From the NCBI GenBank assembly GCA_963422465.1, contig OY730174.1:682001-746000 (forward strand): DNA of 64,000 nt, given 5' to 3'. Both the position numbers and the translations under genes were made by a program. The notes below the pieces were generated by a model. That model was not told the origin of the DNA. It saw nothing but the letters and a program-made list of their open reading frames with translations, and ran no database searches. Positions 28,412 to 39,037 of this stretch are shown here, one piece after another. Source of the DNA: Lichina pygmaea (Eukaryota > Ascomycota > Lichinomycetes > Lichinales > Lichinaceae). Every line of letters begins with the position of its first letter. The first letter of the stretch is position 1.

Positions 28412-30244
28412 GCTGCCTGCGTCTCTGAGAGCCTGGTGTCAGAGCCCAAGCCGACGATCGAAGTGCCGGTCTCGTGGACTTACCAATGACTTTGCAACGA
28501 GGATGGAGTGTCTGTCTCGGGTTGACGCCTCGGCCCGACAAGTCCAGGTAGATCTGGTGGGAAGTGAGGGTTTAGGGCTTAGCCCTAACTCGAGTGGGTG
28601 TGGCTTACCTATCACGTGATTCGATTCTAGCAGTACGCACACGGTAAGTAACTCATGAGAGCCGATCTGGTACCGCATCATGTAAAAGACGCTCTGTCGA
28701 TACCATCTCCTTCTGGTGTCTGTACGTCACGTACTGCCTATGCTGCCCACAGCTTTCACTAGGCCTGAAGGGTCAGGTCGCGGCTTGAAGATGCGACCAA
28801 AGCCGACTCTTGGAGGGGAAACAAGAACCTGTTCTCGACACCAAATCTCACAACGAAGGAGCCATCAGAAACATAATCAGCCTTGTCCTCGTTCTGCATG
28901 TGCTTTCCGTCCTGCTGGGCGGCAAGCAGTAGGAGATTTTTATGGGTACCGGTACAGCACCACCGTACCCTTTCACTATGGGGATGCCTCATAGCAATCG
29001 TCGAGTGTTCCGCTGTTTGTTTGAACAGCACTGAACGGGATACGATACGTACTGCGGGCAACTTTGCCGTTCTTGGACGTCCTCATAAATTGCCGGAAAA
29101 GGAGATGCTACGCTGGTGTTGTCGAACAACGTCGGCGCATCAAGGCTCATCGTCGAGGCGGCCGGCTGTAAATCCCGGGTCGCCGAGAGATGGCCTCGGT
29201 CGGCTGTCACGCGTCTAACGCTCTTCCTCGGTCGGCATCGTCGTGGACATTCGAGACGGAGCCATCACTCTGCCGCAAGGAGGACCGCGTGTATCGGCCA
29301 TCGCCCTCTCGCTCGATGAGTTCTGATTCTGCCGTGTTGCTTCGATGATATCCTTTTGCTGTCCTCGACCGAGTCTCTGTTGTCGCTCCATCGTGCTTTC
29401 GATGGCACGAGGCAGACTGTTGGCACATCGTCGAGAGCGTCCGGTGCTGACTCGTGCAACAGGATGGTCGAGAGCCAAGCACCACATGCCCACCTGTCAC
29501 AGAAATCGGGCCAGGACGCATGGCCGTCGGAGTGTTGACTGGCCCCGTGCGAATGCTGCTCGTCGGCCTCCGCTATTCCTGGTGCAGATGTTGATCTCCG
29601 CTTGCAGTCTGGCCCCTCACCCCTCGATGGGCGCCGCAGGCGCGTCGCATCCTCGGCCACATTCCGCCGCCCCGGGTTGTGTCGATGTCCGGTCTTGTGC
29701 AGGCAGACGTGGACGGACTGTCGTACGGCGTTATCGGTCGCGGCGCCACCGTTGTTGCGAGCTCCATACGGCCACGAGCCCGGGGTTCAACCGTCGACCG
29801 AGAACCTCAGGTGCTCAGGAGCGGTCCATCACCCTCTGGCGTGGTTCGAAAGGGGGCTGCAGCTGCGCTGGCGAATGGCGTCGGAAGAGCGTGCCAAGCG
29901 CATTTGCAGCTTACTGTAGCGTGGTTGGCGCTGAAAGGGCGGGCGTGGTCCGCAACACGACACGAAACGAACCGGCTTGGGGTTCTTGTGACATTTGGAG
30001 GGTCCTACACGCCGTGCTGGTGCCCCGTCTCGACGCAATACCACATGGCCGGGTAACTGGCAAGGACGATAAAAGAGCGTCTCGATGGTGCACGTCGGAT
30101 CAATAGCCTCGTATGCGTGAATAGGCCAAGCCTGGGCCGTGTCTCCTTCGCAGCCCAGGAAGATTATCCGTAGAAAATTCTTCCCCATATCTGCCTCCGT
30201 TCCCCAATCCACACTGCTTCTTCTACCTCACACGCGTACGAACG
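28412..30244. other. 1.8 kb divergent intergenic region
   Basis: Holds the RPL2 promoter at its left end and the promoter of the WHIM protein gene at its right end. Between them (about 28750-30100) are overlapping frames on both strands with no motif, unusual composition and no splice-consistent continuation. I see no gene there. Confidence 0.45.
28567..28618 (-). promoter_or_regulatory. telobox-like inverted element and CACGTG upstream of RPL2
   Basis: AGGGTTTAGGGCTTAGCCCTAA (28567-28588) contains the telobox word (A)GGGTTTAGGG and its partial inverted copy TAGCCCTAA. A CACGTG lies at 28613-28618. Both are 155-210 bp upstream of the uL2 ATG. In many fungi Tbf1-type telobox and Cbf1-type CACGTG sites mark ribosomal protein promoters; their use here is inferred. 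Confidence 0.6.
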
Positions 30245-31983
30245 ATGGCTACCGCCTTTGCCGTCCAACACGACCTGGCGTCGTCGGACTCCTCTCCGCT
30301 GTCGTCGCCTCCGCTCTCGGACATAGAAGATCCTTTTGCTTCGTCGAGTGACGCCGGCATCAAGAAGTTCTTGTCCAAGCCGGCCGGAACGACAGCTCCG
30401 ACGAGCGTTCCAGCTTCCCCACAGCCGAGAACACGCCCACCGTCGCCACCTCACGGGTACGTCCTAGCCGACAACCCGGACATCGCGGTGAGTAGATCTC
30501 CCGGAAGGCCACTGCCGTCCTCTCAGCCGCGCCGTGGAGGCTGCTCGTGCGTCTGACGTTGCTGATGTTGGTACATCTAGTTCGTCGTTGGGTTCGCGTC
30601 TCGCTTCTACTCCGTTCTTCCCAAGTCGTTGCCGTCCTTTGGCCCGCAAGACATCGAGCGCGGTGTCTCGGGCCCGGCTCCTGGAGAGCTGGTCGAGAGC
30701 TTCCTGTGCGCGATCTTGAGTCTGGTGCTCAATCGCAAGAAACCCGTCGAGTACGTGCACGCAGCCGAGATGGACCAATCTTTCCCCGTCGTAACGACCT
30801 GGACGCGATTTCTAACCAGATGGTGGGAGCAGGAAGGGCCACTACAACAGGGCCCTCGAGGAGGCCGTACACAGTCACAACGCGCAATGGCCCAGATCTT
30901 GGGAGCGCAGGAGCCTTCTGAGCGGGGGCAAGACCTTTGTCACCTTGGATGCGGTGCAACGAGTGAGTCGACCGATCTCCAGCACCGCCCACGAGCTGCC
31001 CGGCACGGCTGACGCTGAATGTGGAATCCAGCTCAACCTCTTGAAGGCCCTGGTCACCTGGGCGTTGTCGTCTTCGGATGCGGTTCAAGCCCTCCTCAAG
31101 GAGTCGTACAAGCAAGTTCGGCGCGAGGATGACATCAATCAGCCGCTGTCCATCCAGCCATGGGGCCAGGATGGTCAGAAGCGAAAGTACTGGCTCATCG
31201 AGGGCCAGGACGACACCGAGTTCAGGCTGTATCGCGAGAGCAACACCAAGCGCAAGACCGTCACCTGGTGGTCGGTAGCCGGGGACGTCGACGAGCTAAA
31301 GACGGTGGCGGCGCGTCTCGCGGAAGAAGGGAGCCAAGCGGCGCGCAGACTCAGCGAAAGGATCGGGTTCGCCTTCCCGCGACTGGAGTCCTCGTTGGAG
31401 GTGAGCTCAGCAGCGTGGGGCACGTTGCCATCTGTCGCTGACCCGAGCAGAAACGCAAGAAACGCGACTATCGGCTGGCACGGAAGGCCCAGTTCGAGCG
31501 ACGAGACCCTGCCGTCTCTCTCTACGAGGGCCGCACCAGGGGCAAGAAGCTGAAATACACCTTCGACACGGACGACGAGGACGCGTCGGACCTGGCACGC
31601 ACCCGCCACTCGAACAGAGCGTCGGTCAGGTCGTCGAAGGAGGGCTCGATCGAGCCGGTCGTGACGACGACCGCCAGCGGACGGCAGGTGAAGTCCCGCG
31701 TCGGCGGCATCTACGGCGAGTCGATGCTCAGCGGACAGGCCCGGTCGAACGCGTCTCCCGCGGTCAGCATCGCGAACGGAGTGACGACCGGCGCCGAGAC
31801 GGCGGCCGAAGAGGAAAAGACGTCAACGTCCGGCCGGCTGGCACGATCGCGCCGGACCAAAGCACCCTCCGCACGGGCCGTCGGGGGCGAGCACATCCCG
31901 GGCTACAACGCCGTGGACGAGATGGAGGACGAGGAAGAAGCGGCGTCCAGCGGGGACGAGTACGCCGGGGACGACCACGAAGA

Positions 31984-32022
<39 letters not shown>

Positions 32023-32167
32023 AGACACCGGCGCGGACGCCACGAGCGACGACGAGTGGGACTCGGAAGACGCCGAGATCGCCCCGAAGGCGCGCGCCAG
32101 CAAGGTCGTGCGTCTGAAGGTCAGCAACAAAAGCCTGCCGACGAGCAAGGCCGGAGGAGACAGATAA
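30245..32167 (+). CDS. WHIM-domain chromatin protein (DDT/WHIM-like)
   Basis: Five exons (30245-30487, 30581-30750, 30833-30962, 31032-31400, 31451-32167) give 542 residues. The conserved core has EKGHYNRALEEAVHSHNAQWP, LNLLKALVTWALSSSDAVQ, then QPLSIQPWGQDGQKRKYWLIEG and TWWSVAGDVDELK. The QDGQKRKYWLIEG segment has the G.D..R.YW pattern of WHIM motifs, which in Itc1/Acf1-type subunits contact ISWI and linker DNA. A role as a remodeller accessory subunit or nucleosome reader is therefore likely but not proven. The C-terminus is basic then strongly acidic, with Asp/Glu runs. The exon 3 acceptor (GAGCAG before GAAGGG) was chosen because the more obvious upstream CAG gives the wrong frame. Confidence 0.8.
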
Positions 32168-33838
32168 GAGGCGGAGGGGGCACGAGAAGATGCGTAGCTC
32201 ATACGCACATCATCATCATCATCATCATCGTCATCCCACATACCAACATACCAACATACCAGGCAAGGCCTAGACCGTCCAATGGAATACAGACCCATCC
32301 GCAAAGCGGACTTGTCCTCTGAGTGCTCGACAGTGGCGCTCTGTGTAGGACTACCCGTTCTTCGTATGATCTGCTTCCCACCGACACTACGTAGTACCGT
32401 ACCTTCCTTCTAGTCCATCTGGTTTCCTTGCACCTACGTATGGCCCTACCACTCGTTCCCTCCCATCCGTTCCGTTCCATTGCACCTGTTCCCTTTCATT
32501 TGTTCCCTGCCCTACCCCACCGATACCAGCTTCGTGACGCAGGCCCCCCCCCCTTCTCTCTCGAAAAGCCCCTCGTCGCGAAATAATCACCACACATTTT
32601 CCCAGTTTACTTCCCCAGCTTACTTCGCCAGGTTACTGCGTACTTCCGTACAGGCGTACGGCAAGATCAACACGAATGATACGGATGGTACAAAGGGCAA
32701 GAATGGCGAGAAGAATACAAACATCCGCCGCCGCGGTTGCTGGCATGTGTGGCAGTACTTCCCCGTATAGCTGATTGACTTTGAAAGAGGAGGGGGGAAG
32801 GGGAGGGAGGGGGGGCGCGGCGTGGATTGATCACAACGTCAGGGATCACTTCGACGAGGGCATGCATATGCGAGCGAATGAGATGTTTACTTCTGTCGTG
32901 GCCCTGGTGCACGCCGTCGTCGGGCTTGAGTTACGATCCGCGAACGTGCAACTGGTTTAGTTTGTTCTGGGTTATGCTTAGGCATGATGGGTCTTGGGCA
33001 CGACGAGCTTTGGGCATGACGAGCGTTGGTGTCGATGGACGTTGGTGTTGGTACTTAGAGTACGTATGGAGACTTCTTCTGGGAAGGGAAAGAAGGTGAA
33101 GAGAAAGATTGAAGAGTGCAACAAGATGAAGGGAGAGGTGGAAGACGGAAAGAAGAAGTGGCCGAGTCTGCACCTATAGGGAGAGATTGGTAATTGGTAA
33201 TTGGTATTCCTACTCCATTCTAGTGCTAGTTATCTAGACTATGCTGGGTCAGCTATGAAAATTAAGCAAGGAAAACCCTAGGCCTGCTAGGGTGAAAATA
33301 TAGGGAGAGAAGGACATGACTATTGTATGTTGAGTTTGTGTGTGGATCTTGGTTTGGTGTACAGAGTAGACTTTGAACGAGGCTTTTTGCTGTGCTAGAG
33401 GAGCTTGGTGGGTCGGAGAAGAGTAGTTATAGCTGAACAAGAAAAAAAAGAGAGGGGGGGGGAGGTAGGAGTAGTACAATAGGGGTATGAAGAGAAAGAA
33501 AGAGGTGGAGTAAGAATAAAAGGGTGTGCTACAACAACTAGAGGGGAAGGGATACGACGAATAAACTGTCAGGGGTAATAGCGGTGCCTGGCGTTCTGGG
33601 TTGGTGGCCTAGTGATAGTGGAAAGCGAACATTATCCTAACAATCCCAGGTGTGAATCCGTGAGAGAGGTACACACCTGTTTGTGCTGAGCAGCTCTGGG
33701 AGACTTGCTGGAGAAAAGTTGCTACTTCTTGACCGCTTGATCTTATGGCATAGGGCAACATTCCATAACCAGTATACACAGATCTAGTCTCCTGCTGTAC
33801 TGCCGAACTGAGCAGTGTAAAACTACGGTATCCAGACG
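32168..33838. other. 1.7 kb convergent intergenic region
   Basis: Contains a CAT repeat around 32208-32229, pyrimidine-rich DNA to 32600, purine-rich DNA around 33060-33180 and 33290-33560, and a tRNA-like sequence at about 33602-33665 that fails to fold convincingly. No gene is supported. Confidence 0.5.
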
Positions 33839-34532
33839 TTAGCATTGCCCCACGGTGACGCGTTCCCTGCATATAGATGCAGAACCCACAGTCTCAACTT
33901 CGGCCGCCAGATCAGGTCGCTTCGGCGGCCGTGGTCGTTCGCCGGGGATCTTCCAGTTGTTGACACCGTACCACCACCGTCGTATTCGAGCTGTCGTCGC
34001 AGAGTTCAGTCCACGAGACACGGGCTTTGGTCAAACCTGGGAGATGGACGGGTCGAGCTTACAGCCGACGGTCTTGCCACTATAGCTGGCGCGCTTGTTC
34101 CAGTGCGTCCACCCTTGCAGAGCAAGGTTCCAGAGAGCCCCTTGGACAAGCGGAAGAAAGACCTGGAACCGGATGAGCTCTGTCGTTCGTCCAGATCGCT
34201 GCTGCGCCCAACGCATTCGCCTTCAAGACGCGCCAACGCACCTGATCTCTGACTGTGATCCACAGCACCTTCTGCGTCGTGTCGGCGTCTCTGATGCTGG
34301 CCAGGTAGCTCTGCTCGAAGCGCAGGTCCGGTATAGGCGGAAGCCCGGCTCTTCGTGCCCGTGGTCTTACGTGCGGCGGCGATCCATCATCGCTGGACGA
34401 GGCCTGGAACGTCGTGAGTGGCTCTCGTCGGCTGGCCGACGTTGACGGGTTGATGTCATGCCCTGGCGATGGCGATCGCTTCAGAGAGGCTGTCTGTATA
34501 GTCTCGGCGATCTCAATTGCTGCGTTCGCCAT
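33839..34532 (-). CDS. DUF1770-family fungal protein
   Basis: Three exons (34532-34242, 34162-34063, 33990-33839) give 180 residues. Family blocks: an N-terminal IAETIQTASLKRSPSPGHDINP, then PIPDLRFEQSYLASI, VLWITVRDQVFLPLVQGALW across the first junction, and VGSRIRRWWYGVNNWKIP across the second. The middle and last exons were placed by requiring these motifs to read in one frame. Their GT/AG sites agree, although the second donor lies inside the word TGTAAGC. DUF1770 is restricted to fungi and has no known function. A hydrophobic, Trp-rich segment (LVQGALWNLALQGW) could be membrane-associated. The gene is divergent from the SUN-domain gene, with 429 bp between start codons. Confidence 0.85.
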
Positions 34533-34961
34533 TGTTCTGCAAGAGATGGCCGATATCGAGCTGCTGTGGATTTACTCCGTGTGTACGGAGTACTCCGTAC
34601 GGAGTACCGTACGTACTGAACCTGCGTACTCGTACCAGTACCAGTATGTACGGAGGTCTCCGTACTTTGCACGTACGAGTACTCCGTACAGTACGTACGT
34701 GCGTTACGTAACTGGTCGTCGGATTGACTCTGCGAGTCGCAATCGGACAACGGCCAAATGTTATTCCGATTCGGCATGAATGCGATTATTGTCCGCTTGA
34801 CCACCAGCTGAGCGTCTGATCATTCAGCTAGTCCAACGCGAGACGATACAGCACGGCGCCCGATACCTCGTCTCCAGTCATGGTCCTCGAAGGCAACATA
34901 CGACCGGATCTTGGCTCCGCCGTTGCTTGCTGGAGGCTTCCACAGCAGGAGATACAGAGCT
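34533..34961. promoter_or_regulatory. divergent promoter with a GTAC palindrome cluster
   Basis: Shared upstream region of the DUF1770 (-) and SUN-domain (+) genes. Positions 34573-34715 are packed with GTAC words, including the 18-bp perfect palindrome GTACTCCGTACGGAGTAC (34590-34607). The arrangement is visible; any regulatory role is inferred. Confidence 0.45.
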
Positions 34962-37900
34962 ATGAAGGCGCACTTCGCTCCCCGGTCGCTCGTGGTCCTC
35001 GGATTCGCATGCCTAAGCGCATACCACATTGTCGACTCGGCATCCGTGGCGACCCGTGAGCCAAAACCTGTGCGACCAACAGCTGGTGGCTTGATCTGTC
35101 CGTCCAAGACGGTCAATTACATCACCCATCGCCTCCCGCAGCAGTGTCTTAAGACGGCCTGGGCGAACGGCAATGCGGTTAACGGCAATGCGGTCAACGC
35201 CACCGGCATCGCGACATCTGTTATCGCTACAGGTGATGTGTCGGCTTCAGACACCCATGCTACCTCGGTCGTAGCTTCTAGCAGCGCGGCGGATGGAGAA
35301 AGGAACACCAAGAACGACTCCTCTGGAACGGCGACGGCCACTTCGACCTCTCAGCTCAGTCCATCGCATGGTTCTCCGACCGATGTCAGAACAGCGACGG
35401 GTGTGGATGGTACTTCGACGTCGACTCCGCTCGCGCACTCGTCCACCGAAGCGCGGCCGCCAGCCGCAGAGCATGACGCAGATGCCGATTCAGCGCTGGA
35501 CAATGCCAATTTCCTCTCGTTCGAGGAATGGAAGAGGCGCAACCTGGCCAGGTCAGGGCAAAACCCCGAGGGTCTCGAAGCCCGACGCCTCCAAGGCACA
35601 GACCCAAAACCGAGGCAAAGACCGCGGAATCTCAACAACGCGCTGGACTCGCTCGGTGACGACACCGAGATCGACCTAGATTTTGGGCGCTTCTCCAGCA
35701 GCCCAATCTCGGCCGAGGCTGCAAAGCCGAACGCCGACGTCCGTACCGATAGCCGTCACCCATCCGGCATAGCTGATGGCCAAAGCCACGAAACGCCGGC
35801 GACTCAGCAGAAGCCGAGGTCCCGGAGCAAGGATGCTGGGAAGACCGGAAAAGAACGGTTCAACTATGCTTCCTTCGACTGCGCTGCTACGGTGCTCAAG
35901 ACCAATGGAGAGTGTACAGGCGCATCGTCCATTCTCGTTGAGAACAAGGACACCTACATGCTCAACGAGTGCAGCGCCAAGGACAAGCACTTCATCGTCG
36001 AACTCTGCGATGACATTCTGATCGACACCGTTGTTCTGGCGACCTTCGAGTTCTTCAGCTCCATCTTTCGCACATTTCGCGTGAGCGTGTCAGACCGCTA
36101 TCCGGTGAAGACGGAGAAGTGGAGGGAGTTGGATACCTTCGAGGCCCGGAACACGCGGGAGATCCAGGCCTTTTCGATCGAGAATCCCTTGATCTGGGCC
36201 AGATACGTCAGGATCGAGTTTCTGAGTCACTACGGGAACGAGTTCTATTGCCCGGTCAGCCTGCTTCGCCTCCACGGCACCACCATGATGGAAGAGTTCA
36301 AGCATCAGGAAGAACTTGCCAAGGGAGACGACGAGCCGGACGACGAGGTTTCTGGGAGCATCTCGGTCGTTGACCGGCAAGCAGCATCTGCACCTGCTAC
36401 CGGGCCCGACAGACCGGCAAGCTCCATCTCCCCTGGAAGCGTGGTCAGCGAGCCCCGAGCAAAGTCGAGCAGCCAGTTCTTGAAAGCTTCGGAAGCGGAG
36501 AGCGCGCGGAGTGTCGTCGATGCTCAGAGCACTTCGCAGGTGGCTGCATCGCCTTCCGATGATGCCGAAATCGAGGCAATGCAGACCTTGATGCCACATC
36601 TGTTCAACCTCACCAGGGCCAACCGCCAGATGTGCGAAGACGAAGGCATCGTCTTGGAAGATTCCGGCGTTGGCCATACAGAGACGGGTATCCCGTCCAC
36701 GTGTGCTCTGACCTCCGACCGATCAGAGACGGCAACGACGGCGGTGCCCTCGACAAGTGTGTCTGCATCAGGTGCAGAGGACCGACACAACGTTTCGGTT
36801 TCGGCTTTGGCTCCGACTGCCGAGCAGCCTAGCGTGCAGGACACGACGTCGGTCTCGCAAAGCGCCCCATCGTCCGGATCTCCATCTCAGCAGGCGCACG
36901 AGACAAACAGAACCGCTTCGAGCTCCACGCAACCACCGGCGGCGAATCCGACGACACAGGAGAGTTTCTTCAAGACCGTCCACAAACGTCTCCAGCTCCT
37001 CGAGGCCAACGCGACCCTATCGCTGCAGTACATCGAGGAGCAGTCGCAGATCCTGCGCGATGCGTTCGTCAAGGTCGAGAAGAGACAGCTAGCCAAGGCC
37101 ACCAATTTCCTGGAGCAGCTCAACGGCACGGTCTACGCAGAACTGCGCAGCTTTGTAGGTGTCACGGTCCGGCTGAAGGAGGCACGACTGACGCGCCGCA
37201 GAGACAGCAGTACGACCAGATATGGCAGTCCACCGTCATCGAGCTCGAGACGCAGCGTGAGCAATCGCATCGGGAGATCCTGGACGTGAGTGCCCGACTG
37301 GGCATTCTCGCAGATCAAGTCGTCCTTCAGAAGCGGATGACCATCGTCCAATCGATCCTCCTCCTGCTCTGCCTCGGCTTTGTCATCTTCTCCCGGTCCT
37401 CGGTGGGCAACTACATGGACTTTCCCGTGGTGCAGAATGTGATCGCCAGGTCGCCGAGCCGCATCCGAAGCGTTTTTGACAGCCCCTTGACGAGCCCGTC
37501 GCACAGCCGCCCCGCTTCATCGAGAGACGAAGGAAGGGTGTTCGACGCCGACACCAGCCATCGTCGTGGCCGGTCTGGGGGTGGCGAGGAGTCGATGCCT
37601 CTCCTGACCGTCGCGCTCTCCCCGGCGACCACACCGTCCTCGGCCGAGCTGTCGGACAGCGAGGCAAGAACCGAGGTCTCGACTAGCCCGGAGCGTGAGC
37701 CACGCCAGTCACGTGATCGCGATGACACTGCGCCGGAGGAGCCTCCCAGGCCAATGACGCCGACAAAGCGGCCGAGCGGGCCGGTCCGTCCGCAAGGCTG
37801 GCCCGCGCACGGTACACACGAGAGGGGGCTGCTGCGGCCTGGCAGCCCGTCCGTGGGCGGGTCACGAGCCGTACGGTTCAGCGCCGGCGGCAGCAAAGAC

Positions 37901-38002
37901 GCCGAAGGATCCATCCCTGAGCCGAAGCCGGAGTACAGCGATGGCGTGGGCGACGTGCGCAACGGCAGCGGCTTGAAGCTATGGGCGACGCCTCACTCGT
38001 GA
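34962..38002 (+). CDS. SLP1: SUN-domain ER membrane protein (Slp1/SUCO type)
   Basis: Two exons (34962-37154, 37202-38002) give 997 residues. An N-terminal signal sequence (VVLGFACLSAYHIVDSA) leads into a low-complexity luminal region with LSFEEWKRRNL. A SUN domain follows at about 300-446 (FNYASFDCAATVL, LNECSAKDKHFIVELCDDILIDT, FFSSIFRTFRVSVSDRYPV, YVRIEFLSHYGNEFYCPVSLLRLHG). After that come a Ser/Thr-rich linker, a coiled-coil-like stretch (about 667-775: KRLQLLEANATLSLQYIEEQ) and one transmembrane segment (IVQSILLLLCLGFVIF, about 778-793). A roughly 200-residue cytosolic tail ends the protein. This layout is that of yeast Slp1 and animal SUCO/Opt, which act in the ER and in Slp1 pair with Emp65 to protect folding proteins. 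The 47-nt intron is the shortest in the window. The ATG chosen begins the signal sequence. Confidence 0.92.
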
Positions 38003-38603
38003 GATGCGACGAAGCTGCGTCGGTGCTATCCGCAAGCTCGGCGCTGCGACGAGTCCGCCAGTCAACATATCAGCCAGTCCGCGGGGGGAGGTGCCCAGGG
38101 ACGTCCGGCGACAGCGCTCGAGTAGCGCACAAGCAGCTTCGGAACGTTGCCGCTCGAGCATCCGTAACGGCAGGGCCGAACGCCTACGTCGTCATTAGCC
38201 TCGTCTATCCAAGGTGAGCGGTTCTTGTGGGAAGCAACCACGGTTGCTGTGTACCCCGTCCCCTGAACCCCGAACCCTGTATCGTCGGCACTCAGCGGCT
38301 TTCTTCTCCTCTGTCGTCCTGTCTGGGATTATCTAGAAACAGAAGAGAACAAGGAGAGAGAGACGGGACAAACGCTGGATGGATAGCCGGCTGGGTGCCT
38401 TGACGGCTAGAAGACTGGACAGATGGTTGGCTAGTCAACTGCAAAAGCTGGCTCGAGGAGAACTGGATGGCTTGGCAATGGCCGACTAGATGGCTGGATG
38501 GCTAGATGGCTAGATGGCTAGCTGGATGGTTGGCTAGTAAACCGCAAAAGCCGGCTGGACAATGGCTGGATGGCTTGCCAGATAGCTACCTGCCTAAGCT
38601 GAC
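38003..38603. other. intergenic region left of the retrotransposon
   Basis: Contains degenerate GATGGCTA/GGCTGGAT octamer repeats (about 38375-38545). No gene. Confidence 0.55.
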
Positions 38604-38608
38604 TACAA

Positions 38609-38999
38609 TGTTAAGGCCCAGGCCGGAACGGCTGAGCCGACCGAAGCGAGTGTACAGAGGTACACGGAACAATGTTCACCCGACCCGGTGGACGAGGTGG
38701 ACGATGTGTAACCAGCTCGTCCAGCTCGTCCACGGTGGACGAGGAGGACGACGTGTAACCAGCTCGTCCAGCTCGTCCACGCAGAAAGCTGATACCCCTC
38801 GGGAGGACCCCCCCCCCTCAGGCTCCTGTATATAAGAACCCAGATAGCCGGAGAGAATAGCTCTCCAGGCTGAACGCACATTACGAGCGACAATAGCAAG
38901 AGAGTTACCCCCCTTGCTATTCATCTATTGAGTCCCTGCCCTCCTCGGTCGAAGACAGGACCACCCACATTCTGTGTGAACGTGGACTGGCCTTTAACA
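38609..38999 (+). repeat. 5' LTR
   Basis: 391 bp with TG...CA ends. It contains a perfect-length 47-bp tandem duplication (38688-38734 and 38735-38781), a C-rich tract, and a TATATAAG box (38829-38836) that predicts transcription starting at about 38859-38868. Confidence 0.97.
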
Positions 39000-39009
39000 G
39001 TTTCAGCCT
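38867..39009 (+). other. possible self-priming pair: LTR 5'-RNA segment and primer-binding site
   Basis: AGGCTGAA at 38867-38874, about 31-38 nt downstream of the TATA-box end, is the reverse complement of TTCAGCCT at 39002-39009, which begins 3 nt inside the 5' LTR where a primer-binding site is expected. The site does not begin TGG, so it does not look like a normal tRNA 3'-end complement. Tf1-type elements prime on their own 5' RNA end in this way; whether this one does is inferred. Confidence 0.45.
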
Positions 39010-39037
39010 CTAACACATAGGACACCGGCTCAATACG

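Noticed and set aside
29265-30106. Overlapping open frames of 130-250 codons on both strands upstream of the WHIM gene
   Set aside because: No domain motif, Arg/Ser/His-rich composition typical of antisense GC-rich DNA, no matching splice structure.
33602-33665. tRNA-like stretch with an A-box-like TGGCCTAGTGATAG and a B-box-like GGTGTGAATCC
   Set aside because: Neither the T-arm nor the acceptor stem can be paired, and no sensible anticodon loop forms. Probably chance or a decayed relic.
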